The notes under the pieces: generated by a model | What the model saw: only the letters and a program-made list of their open reading frames with translations | The model's database searches: none | Told to the model about the DNA's origin: nothing | In this document: piece by piece, positions 36,601 to 48,732 of the stretch | Layout: each line of letters opens with the position of its first letter | Position numbering within the stretch: the first letter of the stretch is position 1 | Program-made: the position numbers and the translations under genes | Assembly (NCBI RefSeq): GCF_003947415.1 | Contig: NZ_QHKL01000001.1 | Coordinates: 496,001 to 560,000, forward strand | DNA from: Amycolatopsis sp. WAC 01376 | GTDB lineage: Bacteria; Actinomycetota; Actinomycetes; Mycobacteriales; Pseudonocardiaceae | Reading direction: 5' to 3' | Length of the DNA: 64,000 bases

Positions 36601-39600
36601 GAGCGTGGGCGGCAACTGCCCGTGCCGGATCGCCTCCACCATCTTGATCACCGCCGCGACCCCGGCCGCCGCCTGGGTGTGGCCGAGGTTGGACTTCACC
36701 GAGCCGAGCCACAGCGGCCGCTCGGCCGGACGGCCGTGACCGTAGGTCGCGATGATGGCCTGCGCCTCGCTCGGATCACCGAGCGTGGTGCCGGTGCCGT
36801 GTGCCTCCACGGCGTCGACCTCGTCCGGGCCGATACCGGACGCGGCGAGAGCGGCCCGGATGACCCGTTGCTGGGCCAGGCTGTTGGGGGCGGTGAGGCC
36901 GTTCGACGCGCCGTCCTGGTTGATCGCGGAACCGCGGACGACGGCGAGCGGCCGATGTCCCTTGCGTCGCGCGGTGGACAGGCGTTCCAGCACGACCACG
37001 CCGACCCCTTCGGACAACACGGTGCCGTCGGCCGCCGCCGCGAACGCCTTGAGGCGGCCGTCGGCGGCCAATCCCCGTGCCCGCGAGAACCCGGTCAGGC
37101 CGACCGGGGAACCCATGACGGCGACCCCGCCGGCGAGCGCGGTCTCGCATTCGTCCTGGCGTAGTGCCTGTGCCGCCAGGTGGATCGCCACCAAAGAGGA
37201 CGAGCACGCGGTGTCGACCGTCATGGCCGGACCCTCGAGACCGAACACGTACGACACCCGGCCGGAGGCGACGCTGCCCGCCGTCGCCGTGGTGGTGAAA
37301 CCCTCGAACTCGGCCGGTACGCGCGCCAGGTCGCCGAGGTAGTCGTGGATGGACATGCCGGTGTAGACGCCGACGGACTCGCCGCGCAGCGACGACGGAT
37401 CGATACCGGCGGCCTCCAGCGCCTCCCACGTGGTTTCGAGCAGCAGCCGTTGCTGCGGGTCCATCGCGGTCGCCTCGCGCGGCGAGATGCCGAAGAGCGC
37501 CGCGTCGAAGTAACCGGCGTCGTGCAGGAAGCCGCCCTGCCGGACGTAGGTGGTACCGGCCTGATCGGGGTCGGTACCGAGGAGGCGGTCCACCTCCCAG
37601 CCGCGATCGGACGGCAGCGGGGACATCCCGTCCCTGCCTTCGGCCACGAGGTCCCAGAACTCGGCGGGCGTGGTGATCCCGCCCGGCAGACGGCAAGCCA
37701 TACCGACGATCACCACGGGATCGTCGGTGGCAGGCAGCGGACGTTCCGCGGCCCGTGGCGCGGGCACCGCGTCGTCGTCGACCGGCCCCCGCACCTTCTC
37801 GATCAGGTGGGCGGCCAGCTGCCGAGGGGTCGGGTAGTCGAAGATCAGCGTGGCCGGGAGCTTGACCGCGGCCGACGCGGTCAGCCGGTTGCGCAGCTCG
37901 ACCGCGGTCAGCGAGTCGAAGCCGATCTCGCCGAAGCGGCTGTCGTCGGAGGAATCGTCGAGGTCGGCGATGCCGAGCACGGTCGCGACCTCGGTGCGTA
38001 CGAGCGCGAGAACCAGTTCGTCCCGCTCCTCGGCGGTGAGCCCGGTGAGCCGCCTGCCCAGCGCGCCCCCTTGCTCGCCGTCAGCCGCCCGCGCGGTCCG
38101 CCGCGGCGGCCGGACCAGCGACCGGAACAGTGCCGGAACGGTGCCGTCGGCACCCGCCTCGGCCGGGACCGCGCCGAGGTCGAGACCGATCGGCACCAGC
38201 AGCGGGGCGCCGGCGCGGATGCCGGCGTCGAAAGCGGCGAGTGCCTCGGCGGCGGGCATCGGCCGGACGCCGCCCCGGCTCATCCGGGTCCGGTCGACGT
38301 CGGCCAGCTTGCCGGTCATCCCGGTCGCCGGGCTCCACAGTCCCCAGGCCAGCGCCACCGCGGGCAGGCCGCTGGCGGCGCGCGCGGACACGACCGCTTC
38401 GGCGTACGCGTTCGCGGCCGCGTAGTTGCCCTGGCCCGCGGAGCCGAAGACGCTCGCGGCCGAGGAGAACACGGTGAAGACCTCGGGCGGATCGTCGCGG
38501 GTCAGTTCGTCCAGCAGCCGCAGTGCCGTCGCCTTCGGTGCGAACACCCGCGCCAGGCGGTGCGGGTCGAGGCCGGTGATGACGGCGTCGTCCAGCACCC
38601 CTGCCGCGTGGATGACGCCGGTCAACCGGTGCTCGGCCGGGATCGCGGCGAGCAGCGCGGCGAGCGCGTCCCGGTCGGTCACGTCGCACGCGGCCACCTC
38701 GGCCGACGCGCCGAGGCCGCCCAGTTCGGCCACCAGTTCGGCCATCCCGTCGGCGGCCATGCCGCGCCGGCCCGCCAGAACCAGCCGTCGCACGCCGTGC
38801 TCGCTCACCAGATGCCGGGCAAGCAGCGCGCCGAGCACGCCGGTCCCGCCGGTGATCAGCACGGTGCCGCCGTCGGTGAATCCGTTCCCGAGCTCGCCGG
38901 TGAGGACGGCGCGACCCAGCCGCGGGGCCAGTACGACGTCTCCGCGCACCGCGACCTGGGCCTCGCCGGCGGCGAGGCCCGCGGCGATCGAGCCGTCGCG
39001 GTCCCCGCCCGGCTCCACGTCGACCAGGAGGAGGCGGCCAGGGTGCTCGGCCTGTGCCGAGCGCACCAGTCCCCAGACCGCGGCACCCGCCGGATCCACG
39101 ACCGGAGCCGACGCCGGAACCGCGCCGTGGGTCACCACCACCAGCGGCACCGAGGCGAGCACCGGCTCCTCCAGCCAAGCCTGCACCACTTCGAGCACCC
39201 GGCCCAGCTCCGGCAGCGGCTCGGCCCCGGGTTCGACGTCCAGGACGGCGACGTCCGGGAAGGGATCACCGAGCTCCTCGGCCATCGCCAGCCGCACCAC
39301 ATCGCCGGAGTCGCCGACGACGACACGGTGCCCCGGCGCCGTGGCGGGCCGGGTCAAGGGCAGCGGCGTCCAGTCGACCTGCCAGAGCGAATCCGGCGTC
39401 CGGCCACCCTGCCGCCCGTTCAGGTCCGTGATCGGGAGCGAGACCAGTGATTCCATGGACAGCACCGGCGCACCGGTCCCGTCCGCGGCGTCGAACGACA
39501 ACGCGTCCGGCCCGCACGGCGCGACCCGCACGCGCAGCGCGACGGCACCACCGGCGTGCAGCCGGACACCGTTCCAGGCGAACGGCAGGACGTTGCGGTC

Positions 39601-42600
39601 GTCCGCCCGCCGGTGGAAGGCGTTCGCGTGCAAGGCGGCGTCGAAGAGCGCCGGGTGGATGCCGAACCGGTCCACGTCGTCGCGATGGTCGGCGGGCAGC
39701 GCCGCCTCGGCGAAGATCTCCTCACCACGCCGCCACACGGCGGTCAGCCCGGCGAAAGCAGACCCGTACTGGTACCCGCGGTCGGCGAGACGCTCGTAGA
39801 AGTCGTCGACCGGCTCCGGAACGGCACCCGCGGGTGGCCACTGAGCGAAGTCGAAGCCGCCGCCCGGCGTCTGGTCATCCGCGTCGGACAGCAGACCGGC
39901 GGCGTGCCGGGTCCACTCACCGTCGGCGTGGGAGCTGTGCACCTCCACCCGCCGTCGACCGGAGGCGTCCGGCGCCCCGACGGCGACCTGCAGGCTGACG
40001 GCCGCGTCCGCCGCGAGCACCAGCGGCGCCTCGATCACCAGCTCGTCGAGCACGCCGTAGCCGAGCTCGTCACCGACCTGGATCGCCAGGTCGACGTAGG
40101 CGGTGCCGGGTACCAGCACGTTGTCCTGGATACGGTGCCCGGCCAGCCACGGATGGGTCGCCAGTGACAACCGGGAGGTACAGACCACGCCGTTGGTCTG
40201 CGGAAGTTCCACCACCGCACCCAGCAACGGGTGGCCGCTGGTCACCTGACCGAGCGATTCGGCGCCCGCCGCGGTGGTCGGCATGGTGATCCAGTACCGC
40301 TGGTGGTCGAAGGGGTAGGTGGGCAGGCCGACCCGTGCCGCTCCGGCGTTCCCGGGCAGCAGGGCCTGCCAGTTCACCGGCACGCCACGGACGAAGACCT
40401 CGGCCGCCGAGGTGGCCAGCCGGGCGGGTCCGTCCTCGTCCCGCCGGAGCGACCCGACCGCGAGCACGTCCGCGTCCAGCTCCGCCGCGGTCCCGGTGAT
40501 CGACGGCAGCAGTACCGGATGGGCGCCGAGCTCGATGAAGACCCGGTGGTCCTCGGCGATCAGCTCGCGGACGGCCGGTTCGAACAGCACCGGTTGACGC
40601 AGGTTGCGATACCAGTAGCCGGCGTCGAACGGGCCGTCGTCCCGGCGGCCGGGCTCGACCGTCGAATAGAACGGGACACGCGTCGTCGTGGAGGTGACCG
40701 CGGCGAGATCGGCCAGCAGGGCGGATCGCACACTTTCCACATAGTGGCTGTGCGAGGCGTAGTCGACCGGCACCCGGCGGAACCGGACGTCGCTGTCCGC
40801 CAGCCGCGCGGCGAGCTCGTCCAGCGCGGCGCCCTCGCCGGCGATCACCACGGACGACGGCCCGTTGAGCGCCGCCACCTGCAGGCGTTCCCCCCACGGC
40901 TCGATCAGGGCGCGGACCGCGTCCTCGGCCAGTCCGATCGATGCCATCCCGCCCCCGGCGGGCAGCAGCTCGGCGATCAGCTGGCTGCGCAACGCCACCA
41001 CCCTGGCGGCGTCGGCCAGCGAGAGCGCGCCCGAGACGCACGCCGCCGCGATCTCACCCTGCGAGTGTCCGACGACCGCGTCCGGGACCACGCCGAGCGA
41101 TTCCCAGACCGCCGCCATGCCGACCATCATCGCGAAGCACACCGGCTGCACGACGTCGACGCGTTCGAGGTCCTCGGGGGCCTCTCCGCGCAGGACGTCG
41201 GCCACGGACCAGTCGACCCAGGGTTCGAGCGCCTTCTGGCACTCGGCGATCCGGGCGGCGAAGACCGGCGAGGTGTCCAGAAGCCGGCGACCCATGCCGA
41301 GCCACTGGGTGCCCTGGCCGGGGAAGACGAAGACGACCTTGCCCGGCCCGCTCGTCCCTGCCGACCCGGTGATCACGCTGTGCCCGGTCCGGCCATCGGC
41401 CAGCGAAGTGAGCCCCGCGCGCAGCTCCTCCCGGGTCTGGGCGACCACCACCGCCCGGTGGCTTTGGACCGCGCGTCCGGTCGCCAGCGCATGGGCGAGG
41501 TCGCCGAGCGCGATGCCCTCGTCGCGCTGGTCCAAGGTGTCCGTGAGCCGTCGGCCGAGGTTGGCCAGCGCGGTCGGGGTCTTGGCCGTGACGACGAACG
41601 GAAGTGCCGTCTCCGGCGCGACGCCGCCGGCCTGCTCGCCCGGCTCGGGCTCGGGCGGAACCTCCTCCAGGATCATGTGGACGTTGGTCCCGCTGGCACC
41701 GAACGAGGAGATGCCGGAGCGGGCGGGCCGTCCGGTGTCGGGCCACTCGCGACCCTCGGTCAGCAGCTCGACGGTGCCGGGCGACCAGTCGACCTGCGGG
41801 GTCGGCGCGTCGACGTGCAGCGTGGCGGGCAGGTACCGGTTACGCAGCGCCAGCACGGTCTTGATCACCGCCGCGACGCCGGAAGCACCCTGAGTGTGGC
41901 CGAGGACCGACTTGACCGAGCCGAGCAGCAGGGGCTGCTCCGGGCTACGTCCCCGGCCGTAGGTCGACAGCAGCGCCTGCGCCTCGATCGGGTCGCCGAG
42001 CGTGGTCCCCGTTCCGTGCGCCTCGACCGCGTCGACCTCGTCCGCGGACAGCCCGGCGGCGTCCAGCGCGGCGCGGATGACCCGCTGCTGCGCGGGCCCG
42101 TTCGGGGCCGTGAGGCCGTTGGAGGCGCCGTCCTGGTTGACCGCGGAGCCGCGGATCACGGCGAGTACCTGATGTCCGTTCCGCCTGGCGTCGGAGAGGC
42201 GTTCGAGCAGCACCACCCCGACCCCCTCGGCCCAGCTGCTGCCATCCGCCGCGGCGGCGAAGGACTTGCACCGGCCGTCGCGGGCGAGGCCCCGCTGCCT
42301 GGCGAACCCGACGAAGCCGCCAGGCGTCGCCATCACGGTCGAACCCCCGGCGAGCGCCATCGTGCACTCGCCCCGGCGCAGCGCCTGGCTCGCCAGATGG
42401 ATCGCGACCAGGGACGACGAGCACATCGTGTCGACCGTGACCGCGGCCCCCTCGAGCCCGAGGCAGTACGCGACCCGGCCGGACGCGATGCCACCGGCAC
42501 TACCCAGCGCGCGCTCGAGGCTGAGGAAACCCTCCGCACCCGCGACGTCGGGCGCGTAGTCCTGATGCACGATCCCCGCGTAGACGCCGGTGGGGGTGCC

Positions 42601-43041
42601 GCGAAGGCTGTCCGGATCGATCCCCGCCCGCTCGATCGTCTCCCAGCAGACCTCGAGCAGCTGCCGCTGCTGCGGGTCCATCGCGGTCGCCTCTTGCGGT
42701 GAGATCCCGAAGAAGCGGGCGTCGAACTCGGCGGCGTCGTGCAGGAACGCGCCCTGGTCGACGTAGGTCGTGCCCGGGGTGTCCGGGTCCGGGTCGTACA
42801 GGTTGGCCAGGTCCCAGCCCCGGTCGCCGGGGAACGGCGTGTAGACGTCGACGCCTTCGGACACCACCCGCCAGAAATCCTCCGGCCCGGCGATGCCCCC
42901 GGCGAAGCGGCATCCCATCGAGACCACCGCGATCGGCTCGGAGGCCGCGGCGAGCAGCTGGCTGTTCCGCTGCTTCAGCCGGGCCGTTTCCTTGACCGAC
43001 TCGCGCAGCGCCCGGATGAGATCTTGCTCGGAGGTACTCAC
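27670..43041 (-). CDS. RifB-like type I polyketide synthase, modules 4-6
   Basis: 5123 residues. An N-terminal coiled-coil docking segment ([15 protein letters not shown], 15-30) precedes three modules. Module 4: KS from 36 (TMCSSS active site), AT about 570 (GHSQGE, YASH, methylmalonyl), DH about 940-1205 with [10 protein letters not shown] and DAALH present, KR about 1391 complete, ACP about 1704. Module 5: KS 1774, AT 2301 (GHSIGE, HAFH, malonyl), DH about 2670-2915 with [10 protein letters not shown] but no His/Gln after the second-site Asp (DAVTG), KR 3098 complete, ACP 3404. Module 6: KS 3472, AT 3988 (GSSQGE, YASH, methylmalonyl), DH about 4360-4608 without catalytic His, KR about 4791 lacking catalytic Ser and Tyr, ACP 5068 (GLDSVM). 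Predicted outcome: alkene at module 4, hydroxyl at 5, ketone at 6. It ends right after the ACP with no thioesterase or docking tail. Three full-complement modules in one protein match RifB. Confidence 0.95.
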   Translation of the reverse strand: MSTSEQDLIRALRESVKETARLKQRNSQLLAAASEPIAVVSMGCRFAGGIAGPEDFWRVVSEGVDVYTPFPGDRGWDLANLYDPDPDTPGTTYVDQGAFLHDAAEFDARFFGISPQEATAMDPQQRQLLEVCWETIERAGIDPDSLRGTPTGVYAGIVHQDYAPDVAGAEGFLSLERALGSAGGIASGRVAYCLGLEGAAVTVDTMCSSSLVAIHLASQALRRGECTMALAGGSTVMATPGGFVGFARQRGLARDGRCKSFAAAADGSSWAEGVGVVLLERLSDARRNGHQVLAVIRGSAVNQDGASNGLTAPNGPAQQRVIRAALDAAGLSADEVDAVEAHGTGTTLGDPIEAQALLSTYGRGRSPEQPLLLGSVKSVLGHTQGASGVAAVIKTVLALRNRYLPATLHVDAPTPQVDWSPGTVELLTEGREWPDTGRPARSGISSFGASGTNVHMILEEVPPEPEPGEQAGGVAPETALPFVVTAKTPTALANLGRRLTDTLDQRDEGIALGDLAHALATGRAVQSHRAVVVAQTREELRAGLTSLADGRTGHSVITGSAGTSGPGKVVFVFPGQGTQWLGMGRRLLDTSPVFAARIAECQKALEPWVDWSVADVLRGEAPEDLERVDVVQPVCFAMMVGMAAVWESLGVVPDAVVGHSQGEIAAACVSGALSLADAARVVALRSQLIAELLPAGGGMASIGLAEDAVRALIEPWGERLQVAALNGPSSVVIAGEGAALDELAARLADSDVRFRRVPVDYASHSHYVESVRSALLADLAAVTSTTTRVPFYSTVEPGRRDDGPFDAGYWYRNLRQPVLFEPAVRELIAEDHRVFIELGAHPVLLPSITGTAAELDADVLAVGSLRRDEDGPARLATSAAEVFVRGVPVNWQALLPGNAGAARVGLPTYPFDHQRYWITMPTTAAGAESLGQVTSGHPLLGAVVELPQTNGVVCTSRLSLATHPWLAGHRIQDNVLVPGTAYVDLAIQVGDELGYGVLDELVIEAPLVLAADAAVSLQVAVGAPDASGRRRVEVHSSHADGEWTRHAAGLLSDADDQTPGGGFDFAQWPPAGAVPEPVDDFYERLADRGYQYGSAFAGLTAVWRRGEEIFAEAALPADHRDDVDRFGIHPALFDAALHANAFHRRADDRNVLPFAWNGVRLHAGGAVALRVRVAPCGPDALSFDAADGTGAPVLSMESLVSLPITDLNGRQGGRTPDSLWQVDWTPLPLTRPATAPGHRVVVGDSGDVVRLAMAEELGDPFPDVAVLDVEPGAEPLPELGRVLEVVQAWLEEPVLASVPLVVVTHGAVPASAPVVDPAGAAVWGLVRSAQAEHPGRLLLVDVEPGGDRDGSIAAGLAAGEAQVAVRGDVVLAPRLGRAVLTGELGNGFTDGGTVLITGGTGVLGALLARHLVSEHGVRRLVLAGRRGMAADGMAELVAELGGLGASAEVAACDVTDRDALAALLAAIPAEHRLTGVIHAAGVLDDAVITGLDPHRLARVFAPKATALRLLDELTRDDPPEVFTVFSSAASVFGSAGQGNYAAANAYAEAVVSARAASGLPAVALAWGLWSPATGMTGKLADVDRTRMSRGGVRPMPAAEALAAFDAGIRAGAPLLVPIGLDLGAVPAEAGADGTVPALFRSLVRPPRRTARAADGEQGGALGRRLTGLTAEERDELVLALVRTEVATVLGIADLDDSSDDSRFGEIGFDSLTAVELRNRLTASAAVKLPATLIFDYPTPRQLAAHLIEKVRGPVDDDAVPAPRAAERPLPATDDPVVIVGMACRLPGGITTPAEFWDLVAEGRDGMSPLPSDRGWEVDRLLGTDPDQAGTTYVRQGGFLHDAGYFDAALFGISPREATAMDPQQRLLLETTWEALEAAGIDPSSLRGESVGVYTGMSIHDYLGDLARVPAEFEGFTTTATAGSVASGRVSYVFGLEGPAMTVDTACSSSLVAIHLAAQALRQDECETALAGGVAVMGSPVGLTGFSRARGLAADGRLKAFAAAADGTVLSEGVGVVVLERLSTARRKGHRPLAVVRGSAINQDGASNGLTAPNSLAQQRVIRAALAASGIGPDEVDAVEAHGTGTTLGDPSEAQAIIATYGHGRPAERPLWLGSVKSNLGHTQAAAGVAAVIKMVEAIRHGQLPPTLFVDEPTPHVDWSEGAVTLLTEGRDWPDVDRPRRAGISSFGISGTNAHLILEQVPEPAAPEEDGDAEPVVLPFVLSAQSAAALEGQVGRLRTAVERGVPLPGAARTLIAGRALLPHRAVVAAADRDTLLAGLDTVAVGETGPGTALGAVSAGAGASVVFVFPGQGAQRAEMGRALYERFPVYATAFDDACAKLDERLAGAVDRPVRDVVFAPTGSTEAAALNQTVYTQAALFAVETALFRLAESWGVRPALLLGHSIGEITAAHAAGMLSLDDAATVVAARGRLMQALPAGGAMAAVAATEEELRPFLNGRVSLAAVNDPASAVLSGDEDAVDAAVRELRDQGRKVHRLSVSHAFHSARMDPMLDEFRSAIADVVWRPARIPVVAHDGADLTDPGHWVDDVRRTVRFADGVRAALDRGGRLFVELGPGAALSSPILETAARSGYEPLCVPALRDGQAEPDTVIGSLAALFVRGVPMDWQPLVPEDVPGTPSVPLPTYAFDRRHYWLISAPGAVNAADLGQVEVEHPLLSAIVPVPDTGGLIGTAMLSLTTHPWLAGHRLHEVAILPAAAFVDLAVRVGDELGCGVLGNLVLEAPLAIRPETTVRLEIVVGAEDGGSRPFSVFGAQDAEETWVRYAVGTLESGAVIENEPVRQWPPSGAEPVVAGQETVGRAELLGLWRRGEDTFVEVALADEEESAPFGLDPALLDAVTGAVLDPGSLATRWESVVLHATGTRRLRACLVRLDHHHWSLEATDETGGQVVSARSVGSTPVSQDDVGARSATDAMYRVGWQPVATPEVPSDLPATAEITGADGLAAVVAEPARLTAAVYDVPAGTSDPAVVLADVLAVLQAWQRLAPEDLRLVVRTEGAVDGGSGGVTDATGAAVWGLVRAAQAEMPGVLLLDVEPGLDAGPVLGTALAVGEPQLAARDGGFRAPRLAAAGALAAEPASWNPDGTVLITGGTGSLGALVARHLVRTRGVRRLLLVSRRGMAADGAEALVAELSELGAETSVVSCDVADRGAVAAVLAAIPPEHPLTAVVHTAGVLDDGLVDAMTPDRLGAVLRPKADAARHLEELTRDHDLAAFVTFSSAAGLLGSAGQANYAAANAYLDGLMAIRRANGRNGVSLSWGLWAQDGGITGDLGDADRARMRRGGVSPLRHDEGLALFDAAVDSGEAHLVPIKLDLAAARADAAGGGPVQPLLRDLVRVRRQAGRPSTGGDLAGSLAGRPVAEQERTLLSLVRARVALILGYASADEIAPDAPFQSAGMDSLGAVELRNRLSTAAGFAMPATLVFDYPTPVELARFLRERLTGRDAPVAAEAGVAASRTDPIAVVGLGCRLPGGVRGPGGFWDLLAAGGEGLSAVPADRGWDLSTIPVEAGGFLTDAAEFDAGFFGISPREATAMDPQQRLLLEVVWEAFEDAGLDPAAYRGSEVGVFVGVMGEGYGMDGGDPQTDGLRVTGGALSVASGRVSYAYGFTGPAISVDTACSSSLVAMHLAMQALRDGECSLAVVGGVTVMATPNAFVEFAKAGGLAADGRCKPFAASADGTSWSEGAGVVLLQRLADAEAQGSTVGALIRGSAVNQDGASNGLTAPSGLAQQRVIQRALATAGLAPSDVDVVEAHGTGTRLGDPIEAQALQATYGKRGTAEPLWLGSVKSNVGHTQAAAGVAGVIKMVLAFRHQMLPATLHADTPTPEVDWSGDTIRLLTEARPWPSRQDRPRRAAVSAFGASGTNAHFILEEPPRRAPIPATEPAPHGTGGLLPFVLSAGDPGRLAAVATRLADAVEGKRPPLPELAAALAFVRTKHRQRATVLAAGHVELVAKLRALADGETEPGVVTGRSGPGTGAVFVFPGQGGGWAGMGRELLAGSAEFREWVRRCQELLDEYDCDWTLEEALGGDNDLSRTDVVQPAAFVLMTGLARLWASAGVTPEVVIGSSQGELAAACVAGLLSVDDALRICVVRSRLAAALPPTGGMLVLGVSRARAEELLPAYEGRLELAAVNGPAMVGVSGEVGAIERLEAFAAEQGLWCRRLRADYASHSFLVDEVERPMLAQLDGVGERPARGLAGSCRFYSTVESRWIGQDEVLDAGYWFRNLRRPVELEAAVRAVTTDMRAVVEVSPHPGLVSSILDIVADAGRTAGVIGTLRRDQGGPRQLLTSMAEAFVLGLPVDWSAAVPVDGTAWRELCGELPTHPFERRRYWLRGGSGAVPSAEEPGHPLLTTVTGLPDSDGVLAVGRLSAHRQPWLARAAGPVEVPASAWVELAIRAGDELDCGTVAELDVIEPAWLDRGVSLSVQVSVGGPDPTGRRPVTVRSAPASAGGDRAGWTLNATGLLVSSSDGGDAAEPGLTVWPPAGAEPVTPADPRDDVRGVWRRGEETFLELVLPDEFREDAAAFGIHPLLLDAASRAVDGDRAPGSATLWRDVELHATGATSLRVRLSPAGKGTALTAADEAGRPVLTAGRIATRTAPRPRLATPGGALRIEWTELDRETAAAPPRTVPVNSDQAVLDLGDDPSAVTAAVAVLDVPLGEPPVVACRRALAVAQAWLDEPALAGLRLVVRTRNAVPIEPGAMLDPAAAAVRGMIAAVQAEYPDRFVLVDVDPDEDPDAGLGPVLAGGVAQAAVRAGRVHLPRLVPVAEAGPAVRPLDPAGTVLIVGGTGRAGSRVARQLIAEHGVRHLVLAGRRGPDAPGAADLVAEFAELGASATVVACDVTDRDAIRRLLSGIPAEHPLTGVVHAAGMADRTPLAELDPERLGAVLEAREESLRQLTELVADQHLALFAVVTTTAELTGPADQAAMGAADGLARAAAIRRGARVPMLASADGQAVTALSAAIDTAEQFPVPGRPDLWGAPAPGKPVPPLLRGLVRPRRRSAYRAAAVAETAGRWTELLSARTGADREKTMLDLVRAQLIRVLGLNPDEPVEPDRGFFEVGLDSVMALELTRRLSSHAGVALTPAAVFNNPTPAELTRYLLECLAPSE

Positions 43042-43082
43042 ATCGGTCCACGCTAGGGGCGAGGCATGGCGGCCGGGATCCC

Positions 43083-44582
43083 TCAGCCTGACGGGCGATG
43101 TGGCCGCAGCCGGTCGAGCAGACCGGTCACCAGCGCGCCGGTCGCGCCCGCGGCGGCGGTGCCGTAGACGTGGTAGTCCGGCCTGATCAGCACGGACGCC
43201 GCGCCCCGGTCACGCAGGTAGTCCAGGTACCCGCCGTCCTCCCGGTCGCCGGGTCCGAGATGGACGACGGTGGCGCCGAGCGCCGACAATGCGGCGCGCT
43301 GAGTCGCGCTGACGGCGTCCGGCTCCTCGGTGGTGAGCAGCAGGAAACCCGACGCGATCAGGTCGTCGAACCGGCCGGTGACGAGCACGTCGCCGCCGCC
43401 CGGCTGGAGGAATCCGGTGGCCAGCGGTGTCGCTTCGGGTGGTGACGTCCGGCGGCCACCGCCATTGGCCCGGATCGCCGCGTCGCGGTCGGCGGCGGCG
43501 GCCGGGTCGGTCACGCAGATGACCCTGCCGAGTTTGACCGAGGCGAGGACGGCCGCCTTGGTGTGGCCCCGCCGCTCAAGCGTGTAGGTGTCGAGCAGCC
43601 GCTCGTCGGCCCGGCCGCCGAGCACCAGGTCCAGTTTCCACGCCAGGTTGCTGACGTCACGGATGCCGGAGCACATGCCCTGACCGGCGAACGGCGGCAT
43701 CAGATGGGCAGCGTCCCCGGCGAGAAGAACCCGGCCCTGCCGCCACTGCTGGGCCCATCGGGCATGAGATCGGTACACCCCGCTTCGCAGCAGCTCCGCC
43801 GTCCGCGGTGTGACGCCGTGCGGCGCCAGCAGCCGCCACGCCGTCTCGGCGTTGTCCATTTCCGCCGCGGACTCCCCCGGCAGGCACATGAACTCCCAGC
43901 GCCTCCGGTCACGTCCGCTGCCCACCAGCGTGGTGGGCCGGGCCGGGTCGCACAGCTGCAGGTTGGTCGGGACGAATTCGCGGGGCTCGTGCAGTCTGAC
44001 GTCGCACAGCAGCCACTCGAAGGAGAACCCCAGATCGGTCATCGGCACGGCGGCCAGTTCGCGGACGACGCTGTTCGCCCCGTCGCAGCCGACCAGCCAG
44101 CCTGCTCGGAAGGTGTGGGTGGCACCGCTTTCGTCCTCGGCGGTCGCGGTGACGCCGTCGTCCGTCTGGCTGATGCCGACGACGGACAGGCCTCGCCGGA
44201 CTTCGACCCCGGGTTCGGCCGCCAGCGCGGCGCCGAGCAGCCGCTCCAGCGCGGGCTGATGCATCGTGTTCGCGTCCGGCCACCCGTACCGGCCGGCGTC
44301 GCTGAAGGAAATGTCCAGCAGAACCTGCCCATCGGCGCCGCGCCACTGGTAGCCGGTCGCGGGCACCGCTATTCCGGGCAGACCGGCGCCGACCCCGGCC
44401 GCCGCCAGCAGCCGGGCGGTCTCCCCGTCGAAGCTGGTGGCCCGGGGCAGCCCGAAGACCTCGCGATGCCGCTCGAGCACGATCACCCGGTGGCCCCGGC
44501 GGGCCAGCAGGCTCGCCAGCACGGCACCACTCGGACCGCAGCCGACCACCAGGACGTCGGCGCGAGAGGTCAAGAAAGCCAT
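43083..44582 (-). CDS. FAD-dependent aromatic hydroxylase (Rif-Orf19/MhpA type)
   Basis: A 499-residue group A flavin monooxygenase. The FAD dinucleotide fold is [20 protein letters not shown] near the N-terminus, with a VLERH acidic end. The second FAD motif is [19 protein letters not shown], followed by [13 protein letters not shown], and a DG motif is [14 protein letters not shown]. Rif-Orf19 relatives in naphthalenic ansamycin clusters are proposed to hydroxylate the AHBA ring during chain growth so that the naphthoquinone ring can close. The start at 44582 removes a 26-residue non-conserved leader. The gene is 41 nt upstream of the RifB-like synthase on the same strand, so the hydroxylase and the synthase that follows ring closure are likely cotranscribed. 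Confidence 0.9.
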   Translation of the reverse strand: MAFLTSRADVLVVGCGPSGAVLASLLARRGHRVIVLERHREVFGLPRATSFDGETARLLAAAGVGAGLPGIAVPATGYQWRGADGQVLLDISFSDAGRYGWPDANTMHQPALERLLGAALAAEPGVEVRRGLSVVGISQTDDGVTATAEDESGATHTFRAGWLVGCDGANSVVRELAAVPMTDLGFSFEWLLCDVRLHEPREFVPTNLQLCDPARPTTLVGSGRDRRRWEFMCLPGESAAEMDNAETAWRLLAPHGVTPRTAELLRSGVYRSHARWAQQWRQGRVLLAGDAAHLMPPFAGQGMCSGIRDVSNLAWKLDLVLGGRADERLLDTYTLERRGHTKAAVLASVKLGRVICVTDPAAAADRDAAIRANGGGRRTSPPEATPLATGFLQPGGGDVLVTGRFDDLIASGFLLLTTEEPDAVSATQRAALSALGATVVHLGPGDREDGGYLDYLRDRGAASVLIRPDYHVYGTAAAGATGALVTGLLDRLRPHRPSG

Positions 44583-44745
44583 GTCTCGCGACCATACGCA
44601 GCCGGGCAGGCGCCACCATCGCTCGCACTGACAGTGCGGGCGGGGAACCGCATCCGGCACCGGCGACCACTGTCAACGCGAGGGATCCGCGGCGGCGGGC
44701 CCCGCACCTAGCGTTGCCCTGCACACCGTCACGACGGCCTGGTTT
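44583..44745. promoter_or_regulatory. Divergent promoter region with inverted repeats
   Basis: This is the 163-nt gap between the divergent FAD hydroxylase/synthase operon and the aminocoumarin-like operon. CGCACTG-A-CAGTGCG at 44624-44638 is a perfect 15-nt palindrome. TGACAGTG at 44629-44636 is matched by CACTGTCA at 44668-44675, an inverted pair 31 nt apart. These are candidate operator sites controlling both directions. Confidence 0.5.
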
Positions 44746-47700
44746 GTGCCGGCGCCCATGATCGCGGCCGCTCCGTCGGCCTCGTTCGTCGAGCTGCATT
44801 GGAGATCACCGTTGCGGGGGCATGACCACTACGTCCGCCAGATCCTCGGCAGGCTCGACGCCGACCCTGCCGCCATTCCCGTCTGGCTCGGAGACGAACC
44901 CTTCTCGGCCGAGCGGCTCGCCAGAGCGGTCCGCACGACCGCGGCGTCGCTGCGTTCGGCCGGTGTCGGCCCCGGCACCTCGGTCGCCGTCCTGACCAGC
45001 CCCAACACGCCGTCCACCCTGGTCTACCGGTACGCGGTGAACCTACTCGGCGCGACGGCGGTCCACATTCGCGGAATCAACGCCGCCGATCCCAGGGACG
45101 AGCTGGGTCCTCGCGTCCAGGCCGAGATTCTCGCCGGCCTCCGGCCGAGCGTGCTGGCGGTCGACCAGGACAACCTCGACCGGGCGCGCGGGTTGCGCGC
45201 CGCGGCCGGATCGGCGTGCGCCCTCGCCGCCCCTGGTCCGTCCGGACCGGACGTGCTGGACATGACCCGGTCCCCGGAGACACCGTTCGACGACTCGACG
45301 GCCGAAGAGGCGGAGACCGCCGTGGTGACCTTCACCAGCGGCTCGTCGGGGCGGCCGAAGGGCATCAGCTGGCCGTTCGCCGTCAAGAACGAAATGGCCG
45401 CCGCCGGCTCCCGGCCCGCGGTCTGCCTGATCACCGGGTCGCTGACCCACTCCAGCGGTTTCTCCGCCGATGACGCGATCATCGCCGGGGGCGGCGTCGT
45501 GCTGCACCACGGGTTCGACGCCGAGACGGTGCTCCGTGCCGTCGAACGGCACCGCGTCACCCGGCTCGTCCTCGCTTCTCCGCAGGTCTACGCCCTCACC
45601 GAGCACCGCGCGTTCGACGACTACGACCTCTCCAGCCTGCGTGAGGTGTTCTACACCGGGAGCCCGGCCGCGCCGGAACGGCTGGCGGCCGCCGCCAAAT
45701 CACTGGGCCCGGTGCTGTTCCAGGTCTACGGGACGAGCGAGACCGGCATGATCAGCCTGCTCACCCCACAGGATCACCTCGACCCCGACCTGCGCCGCAC
45801 GGTCGGCAGGCCACCGGCGAACGTCCGGGTCACCGTCCGTGATCCGCAGAACCACGACCGGGTCCTCCCGCCGGGTGTCGCCGGCGAGATCTGCTCGTCC
45901 GGGCGCTGGGCGATGAGCCACTACTGGAACGACCCGGCGCAGACCGCGCGGACGGTGCGCGACGGTTGGGTGCGCACCGGCGATATCGGACGGCTCGACG
46001 AGTCGGGATACCTGACTCTCGAGGGGCGGCTCGACGGCGTCCTGAAGGGTGAAGGCGTCCGCGTCTACCCGGAGGCGGTCGAGCGCGTGCTCCTCGAACA
46101 CGCCACCGTGGCACAGGCCGCGGTGTTCGGGATCGAGGACGAGGACCGGCTGGCGCTGGTCCACGCGGTGGTCACCCCGGCCTCCGGCTGCACGCCGCGA
46201 CCGGCCGATCTGCGGGCGGAGGTGGCGGCCGCGCTCGGTGACCGCCACGCTCCGGTGGATATCGAGGTCAGACCCGAATTGCCCCTGCTGGGTTCGGCGA
46301 AGCCGGATCGGAACCTGCTCCGGGAGCAGGCGCTGGGGGCGCGGTTCTGGCAGTCGTCGCTGGCCGGTGTCGACGGTGATTCCCTGCTCCGGGACAGGCT
46401 CGGCCGTCGTGGCGACGACACGGCCGGGGGACCGGCGCCCGTCCGGCGGATCCCGGAGTTCCCGGCCGCGGAGAACACGCTGCTCGGAGCCTGGGCGGTA
46501 CTGCTGCACCTGCTGGGTGCCGGCTCTCCGGTGCTCTTCGGAACCGGGCCCCGGCCGCTGCTGGTGGCCGTCTCGCCGGGCGACGAGATCGGCACCGTCC
46601 TGGACCGGGCCGGGGACGCCGTGACCGCTTCGGGCGGGCACGCCGAGCTCGGACCGCGGGGGCACGCCCTGCTCGACGCCGCGGCGGACACGTCGTTCGA
46701 CACCGCTGTCACCTTCTCCCCTGCCGAGCCGCCCCGGCCCCGCACCGCCGAACTCAGGGTCGGCCGCGACGCGGGCGAACTCGTCCTGACCCTGGTCACC
46801 GACCCGCGGCTCATCGGCGCGGAAGCCGCGGAGCGTCTGCTCGACATGGTCGTACGCCTGCTCCGTGAGTTCCGCGAGGCGCCCGGCCGACCGGTCGGCA
46901 GGCTGGACCTTCTCGACCCGGACACCCGCCACCAGGTGCTCCGGAAGTGGAACGCGGTCCGGAACCCGCCGCCCGCCGCGACGCTGGGCAGGCTGTGGCA
47001 GCGCGCCGTCGACGAGCACGCCGGGCGACCGGCGGTGGACTCCGGCGGCACCGTGACCTCGTACGCCGAACTCGACCGCCGTGCCGGACGGCTCGCGGCC
47101 GCCCTCGCCGAGGCGGGGGCGGCACCCGGCCGGATGGTGGCCCTCGTGCTGCCACGATCGCTGGACCTGATCACCGCACTCTTGGCGACGGTCCGGATCG
47201 GCGCGGCGTTCGTCCCCGTCGATCCCGGCTATCCGCGGGAGCGGATCGCGGCCATGCTGGAAGACTGCGACCCGCTCGTCGTCTGCACCTCGGCGTCGGC
47301 CGACCTCCCGCTGACCCGTCCCTGGCCGCGCGTCCTCGTCGAGGATCCGGGGATCGGCGAACGGACGGACGGATTTCCGCGAGTCACCCCGAGACTGACC
47401 GATCCGGCGTACGTCATCTACACCTCCGGCACGACAGGTCGTCCGAAGGGCGTCACGGTCACCCACACCGGGCTGGCGAACCTCGCCGCGACCAAGCGTG
47501 AAGGGCTGGGACTGGACAGCTCCTCACGGTTGCTGCAATTCGCCTCGCCGAGCTTCGACGCGTTCGTCGCCGAACTGATGGGCGCGTTCACCGCGGGGGC
47601 GACGATCGTGGTGCCGCCGCCGGGGCCGCTCGCCGGGGAACCGCTGGCCGCGGCCCTGCTCGAGCGACGGATCACCCACGCCATTCTCCCGCCGGTGGCA

Positions 47701-48732
47701 CTGTCCAGCATCGACCCCGTTGCCGTGCCCGCGCTCCGCGGCTTGATCAGCGCCGGCGAGGAATGCCCCGCCGAACTGGCCGCGCGGTGGTCCGGGAACC
47801 GCCGGATGGTGAACGCCTACGGGCCGACGGAGGTCACCGTCTGCGCCACTCAGAGCGAACCGCTCACGGGTGGCGGCCGCCCCCCGATCGGGCGCCCCGT
47901 CGCCGGTGCCCGCGTCTACGTCCTCGGTCCCGGGCTGCGGCCGGTGCCACCCGGATTCCGCGGCGAGCTCTACGTCGCGGGGCACGGTGTCGCCCACGGT
48001 TACCTCAACCGGCCCGCGTTGACGGCCGAACGCTTCGTGGCCGACCCGTTCGGCCCGCCCGGCAGCCGGATGTACCGCACCGGCGACATCGCCTCCTGGC
48101 ACGGCGACGGCGACCTGGACTTCCACGGCCGCGCCGACGACCAGGTCAAACTCCGTGGCTTCCGGATCGAACCCCGCGAGGTCGCGGCGGTACTCGAAGA
48201 ACTGCCCACGGTCGCCCGCGCGGTGGCGGGCCTGCGCGAGGACGGCGACGGCCGCGTCCGGCTGGTCGCCTGGATCGTGGCCGCGGAGGGGGAAGCGCCC
48301 GGCCGCGAGCAACTCCGCGAGCACGCCGCACACCGATTGCCGGACCATATGGTGCCGACCGGGTACGTCGTCGTCGAGGCCCTTCCCGTGACGCCGAACG
48401 GCAAGCTCGACCTTGCCGCGCTGCCCGCGGTCGCCGAGCAGGAGAGTTCCGCGACGGCACAGCCCGCCCTGCGGACCCCGGCGGAACACGCGCTGGCCGC
48501 CATCTTCGAGGAGCTGCTCGGCGTCACCGACGCCGGTGCCGACTCCGACTTCTTCGCACTCGGTGGCGACAGCATGCTGGCGATCTCGCTGATCCGGCGC
48601 GCTCGCGAAGCGGGGCTGGCCGTCTCCCCCAAGGAGATCATCGGGAACCCCACGATCGGTGCCCTCGCCGCGATGGCCACCTCGCTGTCGTCCTCGACCG
48701 CCAAGACTCCTCACGTGGAAGGCCGCCGATGA
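44746..48732 (+). CDS. Fused acyl ligase / condensation remnant / adenylation-carrier (NovH-like) protein
   Basis: 1328 residues from the GTG at 44746; an ATG at 44758 is equally possible. Residues about 1-520 form a complete ANL-family ligase: [12 protein letters not shown] (about 196), [26 protein letters not shown], and catalytic Lys in [11 protein letters not shown]. Its RYAVNLLG segment recalls aminocoumarin amide synthetases (recollection). Residues about 520-715 look like the C-terminal half of a condensation domain without HHxxxDG, so inactive. Residues about 740-1225 are an NRPS adenylation domain ([44 protein letters not shown]). Its specificity residues, read by hand against GrsA, are DAAIIAAVCK; the AAVCK end is common in aromatic-residue codes. 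A carrier domain with GGDSM (about 1272) closes it. The stop overlaps the P450 start (ATGA). Confidence 0.88.
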   Translation: MPAPMIAAAPSASFVELHWRSPLRGHDHYVRQILGRLDADPAAIPVWLGDEPFSAERLARAVRTTAASLRSAGVGPGTSVAVLTSPNTPSTLVYRYAVNLLGATAVHIRGINAADPRDELGPRVQAEILAGLRPSVLAVDQDNLDRARGLRAAAGSACALAAPGPSGPDVLDMTRSPETPFDDSTAEEAETAVVTFTSGSSGRPKGISWPFAVKNEMAAAGSRPAVCLITGSLTHSSGFSADDAIIAGGGVVLHHGFDAETVLRAVERHRVTRLVLASPQVYALTEHRAFDDYDLSSLREVFYTGSPAAPERLAAAAKSLGPVLFQVYGTSETGMISLLTPQDHLDPDLRRTVGRPPANVRVTVRDPQNHDRVLPPGVAGEICSSGRWAMSHYWNDPAQTARTVRDGWVRTGDIGRLDESGYLTLEGRLDGVLKGEGVRVYPEAVERVLLEHATVAQAAVFGIEDEDRLALVHAVVTPASGCTPRPADLRAEVAAALGDRHAPVDIEVRPELPLLGSAKPDRNLLREQALGARFWQSSLAGVDGDSLLRDRLGRRGDDTAGGPAPVRRIPEFPAAENTLLGAWAVLLHLLGAGSPVLFGTGPRPLLVAVSPGDEIGTVLDRAGDAVTASGGHAELGPRGHALLDAAADTSFDTAVTFSPAEPPRPRTAELRVGRDAGELVLTLVTDPRLIGAEAAERLLDMVVRLLREFREAPGRPVGRLDLLDPDTRHQVLRKWNAVRNPPPAATLGRLWQRAVDEHAGRPAVDSGGTVTSYAELDRRAGRLAAALAEAGAAPGRMVALVLPRSLDLITALLATVRIGAAFVPVDPGYPRERIAAMLEDCDPLVVCTSASADLPLTRPWPRVLVEDPGIGERTDGFPRVTPRLTDPAYVIYTSGTTGRPKGVTVTHTGLANLAATKREGLGLDSSSRLLQFASPSFDAFVAELMGAFTAGATIVVPPPGPLAGEPLAAALLERRITHAILPPVALSSIDPVAVPALRGLISAGEECPAELAARWSGNRRMVNAYGPTEVTVCATQSEPLTGGGRPPIGRPVAGARVYVLGPGLRPVPPGFRGELYVAGHGVAHGYLNRPALTAERFVADPFGPPGSRMYRTGDIASWHGDGDLDFHGRADDQVKLRGFRIEPREVAAVLEELPTVARAVAGLREDGDGRVRLVAWIVAAEGEAPGREQLREHAAHRLPDHMVPTGYVVVEALPVTPNGKLDLAALPAVAEQESSATAQPALRTPAEHALAAIFEELLGVTDAGADSDFFALGGDSMLAISLIRRAREAGLAVSPKEIIGNPTIGALAAMATSLSSSTAKTPHVEGRR

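Noticed and set aside
31159..37164. 2001-codon open frame on the plus strand inside the second synthase
   Set aside because: It is antisense to a synthase with continuous, motif-rich domains; its translation shows no recognisable domain and only the Arg/Gly/Pro/His-rich composition typical of GC-rich shadow frames.
45260..46960. A full condensation domain in the ligase/adenylation protein
   Set aside because: No HHxxxDG motif or N-terminal half was found; only a C-terminal-like remnant of about 195 residues lies between the two adenylating domains.
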